A DNA stretch of 64,000 nt from Pyrenophora tritici-repentis (Eukaryota; Ascomycota; Dothideomycetes; Pleosporales; Pleosporaceae): assembly GCF_003171515.1 (NCBI RefSeq), contig NC_089393.1, forward strand, positions 124,001 through 188,000, read 5' to 3'. How positions within the stretch are numbered: the stretch's first letter is position 1; each line of letters starts with the position of its first letter. The position numbers were made by a program, and so were the translations under genes. Below, in pieces: positions 10,261-22,800 of the stretch. The notes under the pieces were generated by a model, which saw only the letters and a program-made list of their open reading frames with translations, was not told the DNA's origin and made no database searches.

Positions 10261-11919
10261 TTACTAGCTGCTCCAGCCTCACCGCTGCATCGCGTTCGCG
10301 TCCTCTGACCCCCCCGGAGCCACCGCCATTCATGCACCGCCATGCTGCCATGCTGCCATGCGTCAATTGCGTCGCCTGCCAGGTGCCTTCGCCTCACTGC
10401 ATGGCCAACGGCCTTGGTGCGACGCCCCCAGCACCCAAACGCCGCCCTCCCTCATCATCTCTCGTATTGCCAGCCATTACCGCTGCGGCGGGCACAGCGC
10501 GATGCTATCCTGTCTTACACATAGTGCTAGTATGCCACTACGCTTGCAACTCCTTTTAGGCCAGGGCCGCATGTTGGCTGATCAAATGTAGCAACTCCTG
10601 CGCGGCCATATGGAAAGTCGTAATTGTTATCGCACCCACGACCACGGTTTGGGTTGGTTCCTCGTTGGCACTATGTCTATTAGTTGATAAAATAATGCGA
10701 GATCGTGATACTGACGCAGTATATCCAATGTTTTTCATGGACATTGTGGTAAGCGTCGTTTTTGGTGCAACACAAATCAACAGCACTGACTACAACTACT
10801 AATGTAGCAAAGACCGTAGTTAGAGCTATAAACTTCATATCTCAAGATAATATATGTAATAGTTAGATAGGTGAATAGTGATGAATTAAGGTATATAGTA
10901 GATAAATACACGTGAGAAGGCTCTCTATTTATTCTCTTTCTCTACCAAGCTTTATAGAGTAGATAGAGCCTAGACTATACTAGTTATAGATAAACGTGTT
11001 CTCTTCTTCTATTATTTTAGTAATTGTACCCATTCCCTAACATCCTACACCTAGCATCTATTTAATTAGCTGACAATAGCCAAGGTACCGCCTATTATTT
11101 GCTTACTATGACTATTTTCTCACCCAACTTCTTGTATTATGATTGGCTAGAGCCCTTTGCTCGTTCTTCTGTAAGCGACCTCGTGTCCGAAGCGGCGCTT
11201 ACACTTACTTAGACACCACCATGTATGTATAACACTATAGTTTTTCCGCCCCGAACTCATGAGATAAATACCTCTCTGACAATACATACATGCAACTGCA
11301 GTACTTAGTTATACCCATGTCACAAACCGTCTTATAAACGCCAATGCCCAATGCCAAAAAATCGCAACTGCAACGGCAGGCTATCGAGTCATGCCATTGA
11401 AGCGCGTCCCCATGCTCGCGCCACATTCCGCCCTTGCACTTGACATGGCCGAACATGGATAGCCGGCTGGGATGGATCCACCGGCGCAAATGAACAGCCA
11501 GCTAGCTCCATTTTCACACAGAACACAGTCGAGACCCTGCCTTGGCCTGGCCATATGTCATTTTGTGCATGTCATTATTTCGTGAATGATCAAGTACCGC
11601 CGCTTCATGCATTACCCAAAACGGGTCGAATCATCTACTGTACTTGTCAACCACACTGCCTAAGTAGCTCTGACACTGACGCTGACACTGACTACTGCAA
11701 CACGTTCGTCTGCACCACACGAATCTGCCGGCTGGCCCTCTCGCGTCTACATGTACAAATGAGAAAAAATACAAATGCCCGTCTTGGTTTGGCAAACTAA
11801 GTAAACACTTTGGAAACGCCGTGACCCGATGCTGCTTTGCTGCTCCCCCTTTGCCGTCTTTGCCCTGATCCTGCCTGCTGTGCGCCCAATGACATTAATA
11901 CCATTTCTACAAAAGTCCA
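10261..11919. other. Long non-coding stretch with AT-rich core
   Basis: 1.66 kb with no credible gene. About 10640-11220 is TA-rich, in contrast to the flanks, and may be a degraded repeat, but I could not define its ends or a duplication. The right end is the 3' region of Nup133. Confidence 0.5.
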
Positions 11920-14900
11920 TTACAAGTCGCGCATCTCAACGTCGTCGTGATCCAGTGCGCTCTCATCATCGCCGTCAAACGTGTCCGAACCAGCTGCTTC
12001 CCGGTCCAGGTCCGCCTCCGCTTCCGTCCTTGTCTCAGGTGCTACCCCATTCCCCATCATCGGAGCGCCCGCCGGCCCATTCTGGGATTTGCCCTGTTCA
12101 GACATGACCAGTTTGGCCGCTTGGTACGCCGCCGAGAACCAATGGACTAGCCTATTCTTGTCCAAGTGTTCGCGGAGCGTATCGTCGTCGAGGAGGTTAT
12201 CCTTGATAATGGGCTCCCGGAGGTCTTCGGCCGCAAAGCGGACGCATAGTTCCCCGTGTGTGCCACCGGCGCCAAGGAGCTCTTGCAAGTTCTTGGGCAA
12301 GACGACTCTCGCAAAACTATTGCCAGCTGCAGACACGTTAGTCACTAGCCGTGGTAATCTGACCATGTTCAACGTACCACATAGTCTACCCAATTCCCGG
12401 AACGTATATACTAACGCAGTGTCCTGCAGCATTTCGTTGATCTTGGCGTCGGTAATCTCCTTGGTGTTGTTGATGGTGGCCCAGTCATCCTTGAGCAAGA
12501 GGCGCTTCCACACAAGCTTGACGAGCCCGTCACGCGTCGTTCGGTGGATGTTGTTCCAGTTGACCAGTAGAACCCTGAAAGCGTAGATGAACTCGTCACC
12601 TTGCAGCAAAGTGATGCCATCCTCACTGTCGTCTGCGTTCATCAGAGTAAGAATGTCAATCATAAGTGCCGGATCGATGACCTGGTGACGGACGAGATTC
12701 TCCAAGCCTTGTCTAAGGATGGACTGGTGCGCAGGTCGGTCCCTCAGACGCCCTTGCCCAAACTCTGCCATCAACAAATCGACGGCCGAGTCCTCGTCCA
12801 GAGCGCCCGTAATGATTGGCAGCAGCCGCTCGTAGACCTCCTCTTGGATCTTGGTGTACTCCAACTGCTGTTCAATGCTCTGAAACATGGCCTCGCGTAC
12901 TTTTAGCGCCTTTGGCTTCTCTCGGCGCGCATCAGCCAGTAGTTGCTGCTCATGGCCGGGTTTTGCTTCCTTCTTGCAAAGTAAAGCAAGCTTGGCCATG
13001 GAAAGCTCCACACGCTGGCACCATGAGTTCGTCTCCTGTTTCGATCCCGCCTCGTAGAGAGCTTCGGCTGCCGCCTCGTAGTTCTTCTCACCCCACACTT
13101 CGTTGATCCACCCAAGCCGCACCCGCGACGGTTCAGCTCGCAAAAACCTTGTGAGTGCCGGCTGGTTGAGATACTCTTTTGTGAAGAGTTGGCCGGCTTG
13201 GTTTTGTCGGATGTACTTTGAGTAGAATGCATCAGCCCAGTCATCGCCATAGACCTCAAAGTATCGCGCAATGCGCTCTTTGATTCGGTTGAGCTTGACA
13301 GTGCTTTCGGCCTGCTCCATCTTGCTGCGTGTGCTTGCTTTTTCAGACTCGAGCCAAGTCGTCTCCTCCCAAATCAGGTTGACGAGTGTGGACATGTCAT
13401 GATACTGCTCAGCGAGTTTCATCCCTTCTGTAGCGAGTCCAATCTCCATCAAACCCATAATGTGCGACGGCCGGACATTGTTGTTCCACTCATCCTTTAG
13501 ACTGCGGCCCATGGCTCGTGTCTTCTCGTCACTCTGCGCGAGAGCCCACTGGAAGCGTTCGATATGGGTCTGGCATCCCAGCTTGACGAGGCGGGGATTA
13601 TCCTTGCCGATCTTTTGTGCAAGAAGCTCTTGGTAGCCTTCTTCGTAATTCTCCACTGCAAGGTTGCGGCCAACATCGATGAAGCTACGGAGGGAGCTGA
13701 CAATGTTGTGTGACGATGTCCAGAATTGTGGTAGCATATCGTAGCCGTATTCAGCTTTGAGGATACCATCATCGAGAGAGTCGGACTCCAGGCCGTACGC
13801 CTCAATGTTGGCTTGTCGGAACTCAAAGGCTGTCTCCAGAACGACGAGCATAACATCAGCACCCTCACTCAGCCTCTGCATTACTGATGGTGTCTCCTTT
13901 GCACCCTCTTTCATGTAAAAGGTTCGCAGATAGAACCAGCCCCATGGGATCAAGGTTTGGATAGAGTCGACGTCCTTGAGGAAGAATTGTCGGATGCTGT
14001 CAGTTTCGCCATGCTCACGGTTGATGGCTGTCTTGTAGCGTTCATTGAGAGCCCTAACAATATCGCTCATGAGAATGTTCTCCGGGTAAGCATCCGGGTT
14101 GGCTTGTTGGTCTTGCAGCTTGTCCTGGTACCAGTTCCATAGCTTATGTGCAGCTATCAGCTTTTCCGCATGCCACAAGAGCTGCCACTTTGTCTGGAAG
14201 GACATTGGTGGATACTCAGTCTGGAGCTGAGAGACGAGGGTTTGTAGTGCGGTGGCGCGTTTTTGGAATTGTTCGTCCATGTTCGAGATGGCCTTCTCTA
14301 GGTAGTCGTAGGAAGAGCTTAGAATGCCAGCACTAATGGCGAGAGCAGCCTGGGCAGTCTCTTCTTCGGCGAAGGAAAAGCGTGACTTTACGGAGAAGTC
14401 TATGATGTTGCCGGGGACCATACTGAAAAATGTAGCTTGTTCGAGCTTGCTGCGCGCAGTAACCTTGAGCCGTTCCTTGTCTTCGTCGTCCGTCGCTGGT
14501 GGAAGCGCACTAATCTGCAAGATTCCGAACTGCTGAGCAAAGATGAGTGCGGTCGCTCGCTTGTCTTTCCGTGCTGTTGTATCCATGACGGTGCCAGAGA
14601 GAGTCACATCTGGGCGGAAGTATACAGTGTCTTGGAACGGCAAAACAAGACTACCAGAGTCTGCGAGCAGCTGTGCTTCCGGGCTCTCCTGTGGTTGAGC
14701 GAGGGACGCAACGAACATGGCTCCCGGGAATTGAACGTATGCGGTGTGTCCAGGTTGCGGAAGCAGAAGCGTTCCAGTAGGTTCCTTTTGGAGTTGGGGT
14801 TGCTGGAAGTTGCGGATCGGTATGGTCCTGTTGATGGTACCCTCTGTCCTAGATAGCTCTACTTCGAGTAGAAAGTAATCCAATGAATCATGTCCAGACA

Positions 14901-16167
14901 GAGCCACCAGAACAAGTAGGTCGACCGCCTCCTGGCCCTGCTGTGCGTCCATAATGGCAAAGTCCAGCACTTGGATCTGGTGCTGGCTGCGTATCTCGGG
15001 CGCTGTGCGAGCCTGGACTGCTGAGAGAATGGCATCGTGTACGTCCACATCTCGCTGATGATTATGTTGTCCCGACCAACTCAAATCCCACGTCTGGAAG
15101 AGGGCGTTCTTTGTGACGGAAATGACGTCCATGTGTCCCTTGGATTGCGATGTCCGTGCCTTGACTGAAGCTATGGTCTTGCGAATAGCTGCTCCCAGAA
15201 GCCCTTTGAAGCTGAAGAAGCTTCCTCCCGAGCCATTTGGCGCGCTCAATACGGCCGTCGTGACATTCGGTCTGCCTTGGGAATCGCGCAGGGTCAATTG
15301 AGCGAGCCTGCCGCTGCTGAAGACGAGTACGTAGCCCGCGTGGTCGACATCCACCAGGTTGGTAATAGTCTCTCCAGAGTATAGCTTGACGAATCCCTCG
15401 ACTCCCTGCTGTCGCTGAGGATATAGGCTTTGCGTGTCGGCGCTGTCGATGTTTTCCCAAAAGCCAATCTTTCCTGTTGACGGTGCGAGTGCGACAACAC
15501 CATAGTCATTTGTGGGACCGTTGCGAACGATGGCGCCCAGAGGCAAAGGCTCAATCGATTTCAGACCGAAGTTCAGGTTTAGGGAGATGACCTTGGTAGG
15601 ACCGCTCGGGGCGCTGTAGTCCCAGACGAGGGCGCGTTCGTGTGTGAGGGCGAGCGCAAGGCCGGCAGATGGAAGAGCAGTTGCATATATGGGAGCTAGA
15701 CATGTTTATTAGCAGGCGCGCATGGAGAAGGCTGGGATTGCGGCATACTGGAAGGGCGGAGTAGTGCTGACGGGAACCCGGGGAGTTTCTTGACGCTGTA
15801 GTTTGCATTCTTGGTCTATAGTGTCTCTGGTTAGTAGCCATTCCCTTTCCAAGTGCGCATGTACACGTACGAGATACGAGCCCGTGTCTTCCTTGGGCGC
15901 GCGCTTTGGAGCTGTCTTCTTCTCGCGAACGGGCATGTCGACCAGCACAACCGAATTCTCAGGGCTCTGGACGGCATGGCCGTTTATCAGGGCGCTTCCA
16001 TTTCCATTCATATGGGGGACGGCCGGGTCCTTGAAGCTGTCGTCGTTGAGCTTGCTGCGCTTCCGACTTCGTTGTTGCTGAGGGCCATCCGAGTCCTTGC
16101 GCTGGCGGCGCCGGGGGTTGCGCAGAGAGCTGCGCGCGCTCTGAATGGAAGCCTCGGGTGAGAACAT
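11920..16167 (-). CDS. NUP133: Nucleoporin Nup133
   Basis: Scaffold nucleoporin of the Y-complex (Nup84/Nup107-160), needed for nuclear pore assembly. Four exons: 15871-16167, 15749-15815, 12378-15695 and 11920-12326, encoding 1362 residues, a normal length. The N-terminus MFSPEASIQSARSSLRNPRRR is basic. Exon 2 encodes NANYSVKKLPGFPSALLRP, the entry to the Nup133/Nup155-type beta-propeller (ALALTHERALVWDYSAP, then GKIGFWENID). The C-terminal half is alpha-helical solenoid and the tail is acidic (DGDDESALDHDDVEMRDL). An upstream in-frame ATG at 16311 is less likely because the 16167 start matches the expected N-terminus. The last intron (12327-12377, 51 nt) has GTACGT, GACTAAC and TGCAG signals but no stop in frame. 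Identification rests on overall architecture, with good confidence. Confidence 0.88.
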
Positions 16168-16857
16168 GATGGGCGGGATAGTCGAATCCAGGAAACACGC
16201 GAAAGAGCGCGCCGGTGATGGTGTTGGCTCTTCGCTGCCTTGGTGGTTGATTGGCAAGTTGAGAAGATTGCGTGGGTTAATGTTGTTGGAGACAGGGATC
16301 CAATGATCCATTCGACGCTAGACCACGGAGTTAACCAACGTGTAGGACACCTCATCACTGCGCCAGGCCCTTTCCCATTTCAACCCGCACTTGTCTACTT
16401 TCTACATGTGCCTGTGAATAAGCCCTTTTACTGGAAGTTGCTCTCTCATAGACGGCGCAGAGTCTTGGGCGCCCGCTGTAAGCTGCGGTGGTCCGTGTAT
16501 GCGCCTGCCCGCTCTATTCAGGTACGCGCAAAACCATCATCCAGGCACCCTTCACTCATCAGTAAAGTTGCGTCACATTACTTCACTTTAACACTATCCA
16601 CAGGCGAGACACTCGTAGTAGTAAGTTCATGTCTTGTTTCTTATATTTGTTACATTCGTCACTATATATCTTTCAGGAGTGCTTTTGTAGCAGCCGTGAT
16701 AGCAGGAGATCTTGTGCATTTCCCATCGAGAGATTGTACACATACAGTCTGAAATTCGCAGCGACCATTACTCCTTGCATTTGACGATAGCTTCCCACAC
16801 GTTGACTAGCCAGTCAACATGCAGCCATGTCATTGTTCATTCATCCACCTCTCATAC
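16168..16857. other. Nup133 promoter and Stf2-like 3' region
   Basis: 690 bp between two genes on the minus strand. No credible ORF or repeat. The part next to 16167 should carry the Nup133 promoter. Confidence 0.5.
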
Positions 16858-17436
16858 CTACAACTTCTTGTCGTGTTCCTCCTCAGCAACGCTGTGCTCG
16901 GTGGACGTGGTGCTCTGCTTCTCAAGCTCCTCACCCATGGGGCCGTGGATCTCTTCTTCGAAGACGGGGTCGGCCTCGATGGTTTCGAACTTGGTCTTGA
17001 AGTCCTTCATGTTGTGTGTAGACGAGTTGCTTCGGCGGCGGGCATAGGCCATGTTGGGCCTAATGTCTTCGACCTCATCACCGGCAGCACCCCTAGTCAT
17101 GTCAGTCGATATCATCATAGTTACCCTAACTAGCACCACTCACCAATTGCCCTTGCCGCTACCGCCCTTCTTGGTCTTGGTCGGGTCGGAATCAGCATGG
17201 CCGGATTTGGCGAAGTACTTGGGAAGTCTCGTCTCACGCTCAGCAGTGCCATCGGCAATGCCGGCGTGGTCACGGTCAGTGAACTTGTGAGAGCGAGTCA
17301 CTAGACGAGAGTATGTCAGTCTCCGTTACATTGGTAATGGTCTGTCAAGGTATGACGTCGATGCTCAGAGCACACTACGAGCTCAATGCAAGACAGACAA
17401 GCATGTCGATGAATCAGATGGAAGGAGCTACTTACT
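16858..17436 (-). CDS. Stf2/Tma10-like small stress protein, split start codon
   Basis: Small hydrophilic protein of the Stf2 family (the 15-kDa ATPase-stabilising-factor domain; Stf2 and Tma10 in yeast are linked to the mitochondrial ATP synthase inhibitor and to desiccation tolerance). The conserved core is visible: LPKYFAKSGHADSDPTKTKK, then GGSGKGNWGAAGDEVED and, near the end, MKDFKTKFETIEADPVFEEE. Coding parts are 17436 (one base), 17144-17300 and 16858-17092, giving 130 residues. The ATG is formed only by splicing: A at 17436 joins TG at 17300 across a 135-nt intron (17301-17435, GTAAGT...TCTAG). The resulting MTRSHKFTD start fits the family. A further 5'-UTR intron is possible (about 17532-17666). 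It is divergent to Dre2. The family is sure; the biochemical role is inferred. Confidence 0.87.
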
Positions 17437-18544
17437 GGTTGATGGATGTGATTGAGAGTGGGGTGGTGGTGATGGATGCTTAAGGTTGGTGTGGTGGTTC
17501 AAATACTCAAGAACGGTGAGCTCGGGAACTACTGGGGGAACTGAAGCGGGTTAATAAATGATCTTGTGATGAGAGCTTTGACCCGATTGCGTCGTATGGC
17601 GTGAAGCAATGTGACGGAGCGCCAGCGTACCTGCAGGTCTAACGTGAGGGGTCAAGAGAGACTTACGTTGTCGATGAGCAGAGAGGAGATGAGATTAGTC
17701 AAGCGTTGTTTATGAGTGAAGAAGAGGACGATTGTTGGTCTGACAAAGGAAGGCGCAATGCATCTCACGCGACGATCTGGAAGGCGGGGAAGCTGGCGGA
17801 AGCTGGAAGCTCCCTTTATATCACCGCTCAAGACCAGGCCCCTCGTATCGCCATTATCTAGAAGATTCGTCCTTTCACCGCCCAGCTGTCGCTACTGCGA
17901 TTGAAATCAAACTTTACTATATTTGTTGCCTTTTCCAACGCGTTATCAGTCGGATCAACGGTGCCTGAGCTGTGTGAGGAAACATGGTACGTCACCGGTA
18001 CCTGCATGTCGGTGTCGCGTGTGGTGTGAGCAACATGCCAATCCACCACATATCGCCGAAAGCCAGGCACAACTGTCTTCTATAGGACAATGATCCTTCA
18101 ATGTCCTTGTCTCGAAGCCATGAGCCCGTCTCAGGGCTGCGTATGGCTTCTACTTGATAACTTCAGGGCCTCAGGGTCGGCTGTTACCCCAGATTCTGGC
18201 CGTACCTTTTAGACACTAATGCGCGCTGGATCCACTCTCGCAACGGAGAAAGCCATGCATGGATGCGCCATCCCACTTCGCTCAGCGCACACGTGACACT
18301 TGCTCGTACCACTTTGTTGATGACCAATCACCCGCTGGTACTCTGGTGATTGCATCAGCAGCGCTTTCTCCGAGGCCGCTGACTGTCTTTAGAAAAGTTT
18401 CCCGGTGCCGTGATTCACCACCACTCCCTAAATTTGAATTTTCTTTTCACTCTCTCAGACTCGAATATTGCACTTTTCAGTGACCAAGTTTACATACAAA
18501 ACTCTACCCCGCCACCAATCCTCACAGTGTTGCGACACCCCGCC
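17437..18544. promoter_or_regulatory. Divergent region Stf2-like / Dre2
   Basis: 1.1 kb between divergent genes. It includes the 5' UTR of the Stf2-like gene with a possible non-coding intron (donor GTAAGT at 17666, acceptor CCCCCAG ending at 17532, minus strand). No other gene seen. Confidence 0.45.
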
Positions 18545-19553
18545 ATGGCCCCGCGATGCCTCCTAATCGGTACGCCGTCCATTGCGGCGCACCCGGAGCG
18601 GCTGGACCAAGTCTACGAAATCCACCATCGCAGTTCGACAGACCTTCAGATGCTTGATCGCATCGCTGCAGGTCTCGTCAACCTTCCCGCCGCCACATAC
18701 GATGTCGTCCTCCTCCTCGCCGACGCCGACGGCACAACGCGCGAAAGTCACAAGCTGTTTTCGCGCGACGTGATGAACAAAGTAGCCAGCGCATTGAAGA
18801 TTGGAGGTGTGCTCAAGAGCCAAGCAGGCCCTTTCCAGGGCGCAGAGAAGACGGAGGCTATCCTAGCAGGCCTCACAGAGACGGAAGACGGCATGGCAAA
18901 GCCCGAGCAGGAGGAGCCTGTATCAATACCGCTCAAGTTTGGCAAGAATAAGGCAAATGGTGTGAGTGCGACAAATGGCACAAATGGCGCTGTCAACCCA
19001 GACGGTTCCGTCCCGTTGAACCTCAACCGCAAACGCGATCAGCCAGAACCCGTCAAGCCCGCAGGCGTAGGCTTTGTCGACTTTAGCGACGATCTCGACG
19101 ACCCGATAATCACAGGCGAAGACGATGATCTAATCGACGAAGACGACCTCATCACTGAAGCAGACATGGCACGTCCAGTAGTCCAACGTAAGCCCTCTCC
19201 CACACTACCCTCCATATAAACCATCGCTAACACTCCCCCCAACAGCACTCGAATGCCAACCCAAGCCCGGAAAGCGACGACGCGCCTGCAAAGACTGCAC
19301 CTGCGGCATGAAGGAGAAACTCGAAGCCGAAGACGCCGCCAAACGCTCCTCAGCAGACAAGGCGCTCAACTCGTTGAAACTAGATGCCGACGATCTCGCA
19401 GAAGTCGACTTTACCGTCCAGGGTAAAGTGGGCAGCTGTGGCAATTGCGCGCTCGGTGATGCGTTTAGGTGTGATGGGTGTCCGTATATTGGACTACCGG
19501 CTTTCAAGCCTGGGGAGGAGGTGCGGTTGCTGAATAACGATATCCAATTGTAA
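18545..19553 (+). CDS. DRE2: Cytosolic Fe-S cluster assembly protein Dre2 (anamorsin)
   Basis: Electron carrier of the cytosolic iron-sulfur assembly pathway; with the diflavin reductase Tah18 it supplies electrons for early cluster formation. Exons 18545-19187 and 19246-19553 give 316 residues. An N-terminal degenerate methyltransferase-like domain ([19 protein letters not shown]) is followed by a linker with an acidic conserved block ([19 protein letters not shown]). The C-terminal CIAPIN1 domain carries motif A, C-x(8)-C-x2-C-x-C spanning [19 protein letters not shown], and motif [20 protein letters not shown] (CX2C...CX2C), the two cluster-binding sites. The start at 18545 gives MAPRCLLIG; an upstream in-frame ATG at 18410 is not family-like. 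All eight cysteines are present, so the protein should be functional. Confidence 0.96.
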
Positions 19554-19875
19554 GGGACTTTTGATGTTGGACAAGAAATGCATTTTCTACGGCGTAACGT
19601 AACGGAACGCGTGTGGGTTGGGTTGGGTTGGTTTGGTTTGGTTGACTTGGAATATCATGCATCTAGATAAGTGGTAAAAACGACGTAGTTATAAGGAATA
19701 TATGTCGTCCATTCAAGATCAACAACGCTCTGACTGACGTGAACGAATGAGTGCGTTCATCTACCATTCATAATAAAAAGAACCCCTCCTCCTCATAACC
19801 ATAAATCCCAGAAACACACACACACTCTCTCTCTCTCAACCTTCCACACCAGCCCGTCCTATAAAAAAAGCATAC
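19554..19875. other. Short convergent intergenic region
   Basis: 322 bp between the 3' ends of Dre2 and Axl2. It contains GGTTG-type repeats near 19615-19645 and CA/CT tracts near 19815-19838. No gene seen. Confidence 0.6.
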
Positions 19876-22800
19876 CTAAATAAACACCTTATCCTCCTTA
19901 CCCTGTCTATCCCAATACCCCCCTCCACCACCACCACTAACCCACCGACTCCCCCTCCCTACAATCCCCTTGAGACTCAACACTCCCCAATTCTTCCCTT
20001 TACCAGCTTCCGTCGTCGTCGTTGTTGTTTCATCACCCCCTCCACCACTTCCACCACCGCCGCTGGTTTGCACACTGCTACCCAGCACACGCTCCCCCCT
20101 ACTCGCATCATCATACTCTCGCGTGGGAAGAGGCATAGACTAGGTGTTTTTACCGGCGGTGCTGGTGTAGTGGTTTTTGCTGTCGGTGCTGGTAAGGAGG
20201 GTGGTAGACCGGATATCCTTTTAGCACTCTTAGGCGGTGGTGGTGGTGTAGGTGATGGTGATGGTGAAGAAGACGTAAGACGAGCTTGCCTCGTAGGAGT
20301 AGGAGTATTTCTCACACGACCGTCTGAAGGGGCGGCGCGGAGATTGATACTACTGCTTCGGAGGGTTTGGAGGGTGGCGTGCTCGATTGTTGTGGTTGTG
20401 TCTTCGGAGGAGGTGGAGGTGGCGTGGTCTTGTGTTTCATCTATATGCTGGGCTGGGGTGCTGGCTTCGTAGAATGTTAAGTTACCGGATAGATCGCGTG
20501 TAGCCAGTGATCTACTCTTTTCCCCATCACCCCCCCTTACTTGAAGACTTGGTGGTGGTGGTGAGAGGAGACACTCCCGATGTACTCGTAGTACCACTAG
20601 CCCGGCGCGCGGCATCTTGCATAACCGTCTGCGCGTCGAAGAAGGGAAAAGCAGAGGACTGTGTGCGTGAGCGGTCGTGGCGTTTGCGGGGGGCGATGTT
20701 GGAGCTGGAGTGTCTGGATTGTGTGCGTGAGTGGATGCTTTTGCGTGAGTGTCGTTCTTTGGTTTGGCTGGGGCGGTGAGATTTTTTTGGCTTCAGGGGT
20801 GGCTTTTGAGTGGCGGGTTGTGGATGGTTTGGGTCGAGAGGGGGGAGGAGACAGGCCTTGGTTTAGTTTTGGGTCTGGCGTCGGATCTGATGGGTGAGCT
20901 TCGTTGGCCGAGGGTGTATGTTGACGAGGCGTTTTCTTTGCCGCCGTGTTCGTGCGATGGGCCTAGGTAGTATGGTGTTGGGTCTCGTTCACTGGTACGC
21001 TTGAGTTGTCATTTGGTGTTGCTCTGGCTGTTTCGCTTTGCGGTTTTACTACCACGCTTCTCATTTCGGGTGGTGTCTACTTTGTCTAGGTTCAGCGGAG
21101 GGAGCGTGTATTCGTTTGGCTTGATGGTTTCTCGCTTTTCAGTCTCTTCAATGTCTCGCTCTTCGTCCGAGTAGACATTGTCGCTCATCTCGGCATCCTC
21201 GAAGACTTTGCTGCCTAGACCGTGTTAGTCAGATCTGAGTACACCCACTCAAGAAAGAACTCACCAGTGAGGTCATTAAGGCTGGCCTTCAGGTCGTATA
21301 CACGAAAACTGTGTCGGGTGCTCGCTCGTCGAACAATACTACCCCTGTCTGAAGATATTGCGGTCCCTGGTCGCACATAACTCTTGACAACCCGGTCACG
21401 AGGGGGTGATGTCGCTGTATGGGGTCGGTTGACACGATTTTTCCGGAGACTGCCTGGGAACTTGAATTTTGGGCTTCCAGCTTGATCGCCGAAGAGTTCC
21501 CCTAGCTTTGGTGTATCAGTTATATCCTTTTCTGCTCCTGCTCCGACATCGTCATCTGGTCTGACCACTGTGTTGCGGTTCCTCGGCGACAGCGGGCTTC
21601 GGGGCGTAGATGTAGCCTCGGTGATGAAAGCAGGAGGCGACTTGTAACTACATGTTGATGCACGCGCGCCGGCGCTGAAGAAGGGAGACTGATTTGATGC
21701 CCGTTTTCGAATGTACGAGTTGCGCTTTTCACCCACCGTGCGCCCACCGACAAAGCTAGAACGCCTTGATGCAGGCACAACGCGAACACTACGACGTACT
21801 TCGGTTGGTGTAGTGACTAACGTGGTATGCTTTCTTGTCAATGGTGACTGAGGGAAAGCCGAAGGAGTGATTGATAACGTACTCGTGCGGCGCGTAGTTG
21901 CGTTGGATCCCGTGCTCTGTGGCCGATGTAGAGACGAGAAGTTTGTATTCGTTCGAGACAGTGAGTATGTATGACGCCCGTGTCCCATACCTGTAATGCG
22001 TCGATTGACAGGCAACCCGGTACTGCGGTGTATCTGGTCTTGATGCACGGTTGTTGTTCGACGCTTGTGCTTTCGAAAAGTATCAGATGACTGCGAAGCC
22101 CGCTTCGCCAGCTCGGTAGGTATTCTCATCGAGTCGGGTGAATGTTGTGATGGAGCAGTATCGTCGTAGATGCCAAATGAACTTGTCTGAAAGTGATCGA
22201 GTGTCCTCATGTCGTCGTCGCCGATTGGGCCAGCTAGTGAGTGGCCATCTTCACGTTCTTCTAGTAGATGAGGACTGTGTGTATGCGATCTAGAAGTGTG
22301 AGTCCCAGCCATGGCTGATTGGTGTCGGTTGGTAGTGGTCGTTGATTGCTGGTTGTTTCCGCTTAGATCAACCGAACCGTGGAAACAGTATTTAGGTAGA
22401 TTGAGATCGAGCCGGGGCGGATGCTCTGGCGTACGTGACACAAATGGATCATGGTTCTCCTTATTCTTTTCATCATTCTGCTCAACAGTATCATCACACT
22501 CATGCCATGGCATGAAAATTGGCTGGGAAATTTCGGACTTCCTTGGGCTCCTGGGCAGCTTTGGGCTGACATAACTTTTGGCAAGCCTTCGTCTGCGCTT
22601 CAAGCAAACCGCAAATGCGACGAGTATTATAACACCAAAGATTCCCCCGATGACTGCGCCTACAATGATTGCCGTCTTCCGCCTGTCATTGCTATGCTCC
22701 CAACTGTTCGTACTACCAGGGGTGTTCTGAGGGTCAGTCGTTGCAGCCTTTGATACCATAATTTGGAAAGTCTGCGAATCCGTGTTGGAGCCCTGATCAG

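Noticed and set aside
10640..11220. AT-rich tract as a RIP-mutated transposon
   Set aside because: No remnant transposase frame, no repeat ends, and RIP indices cannot be computed by eye.
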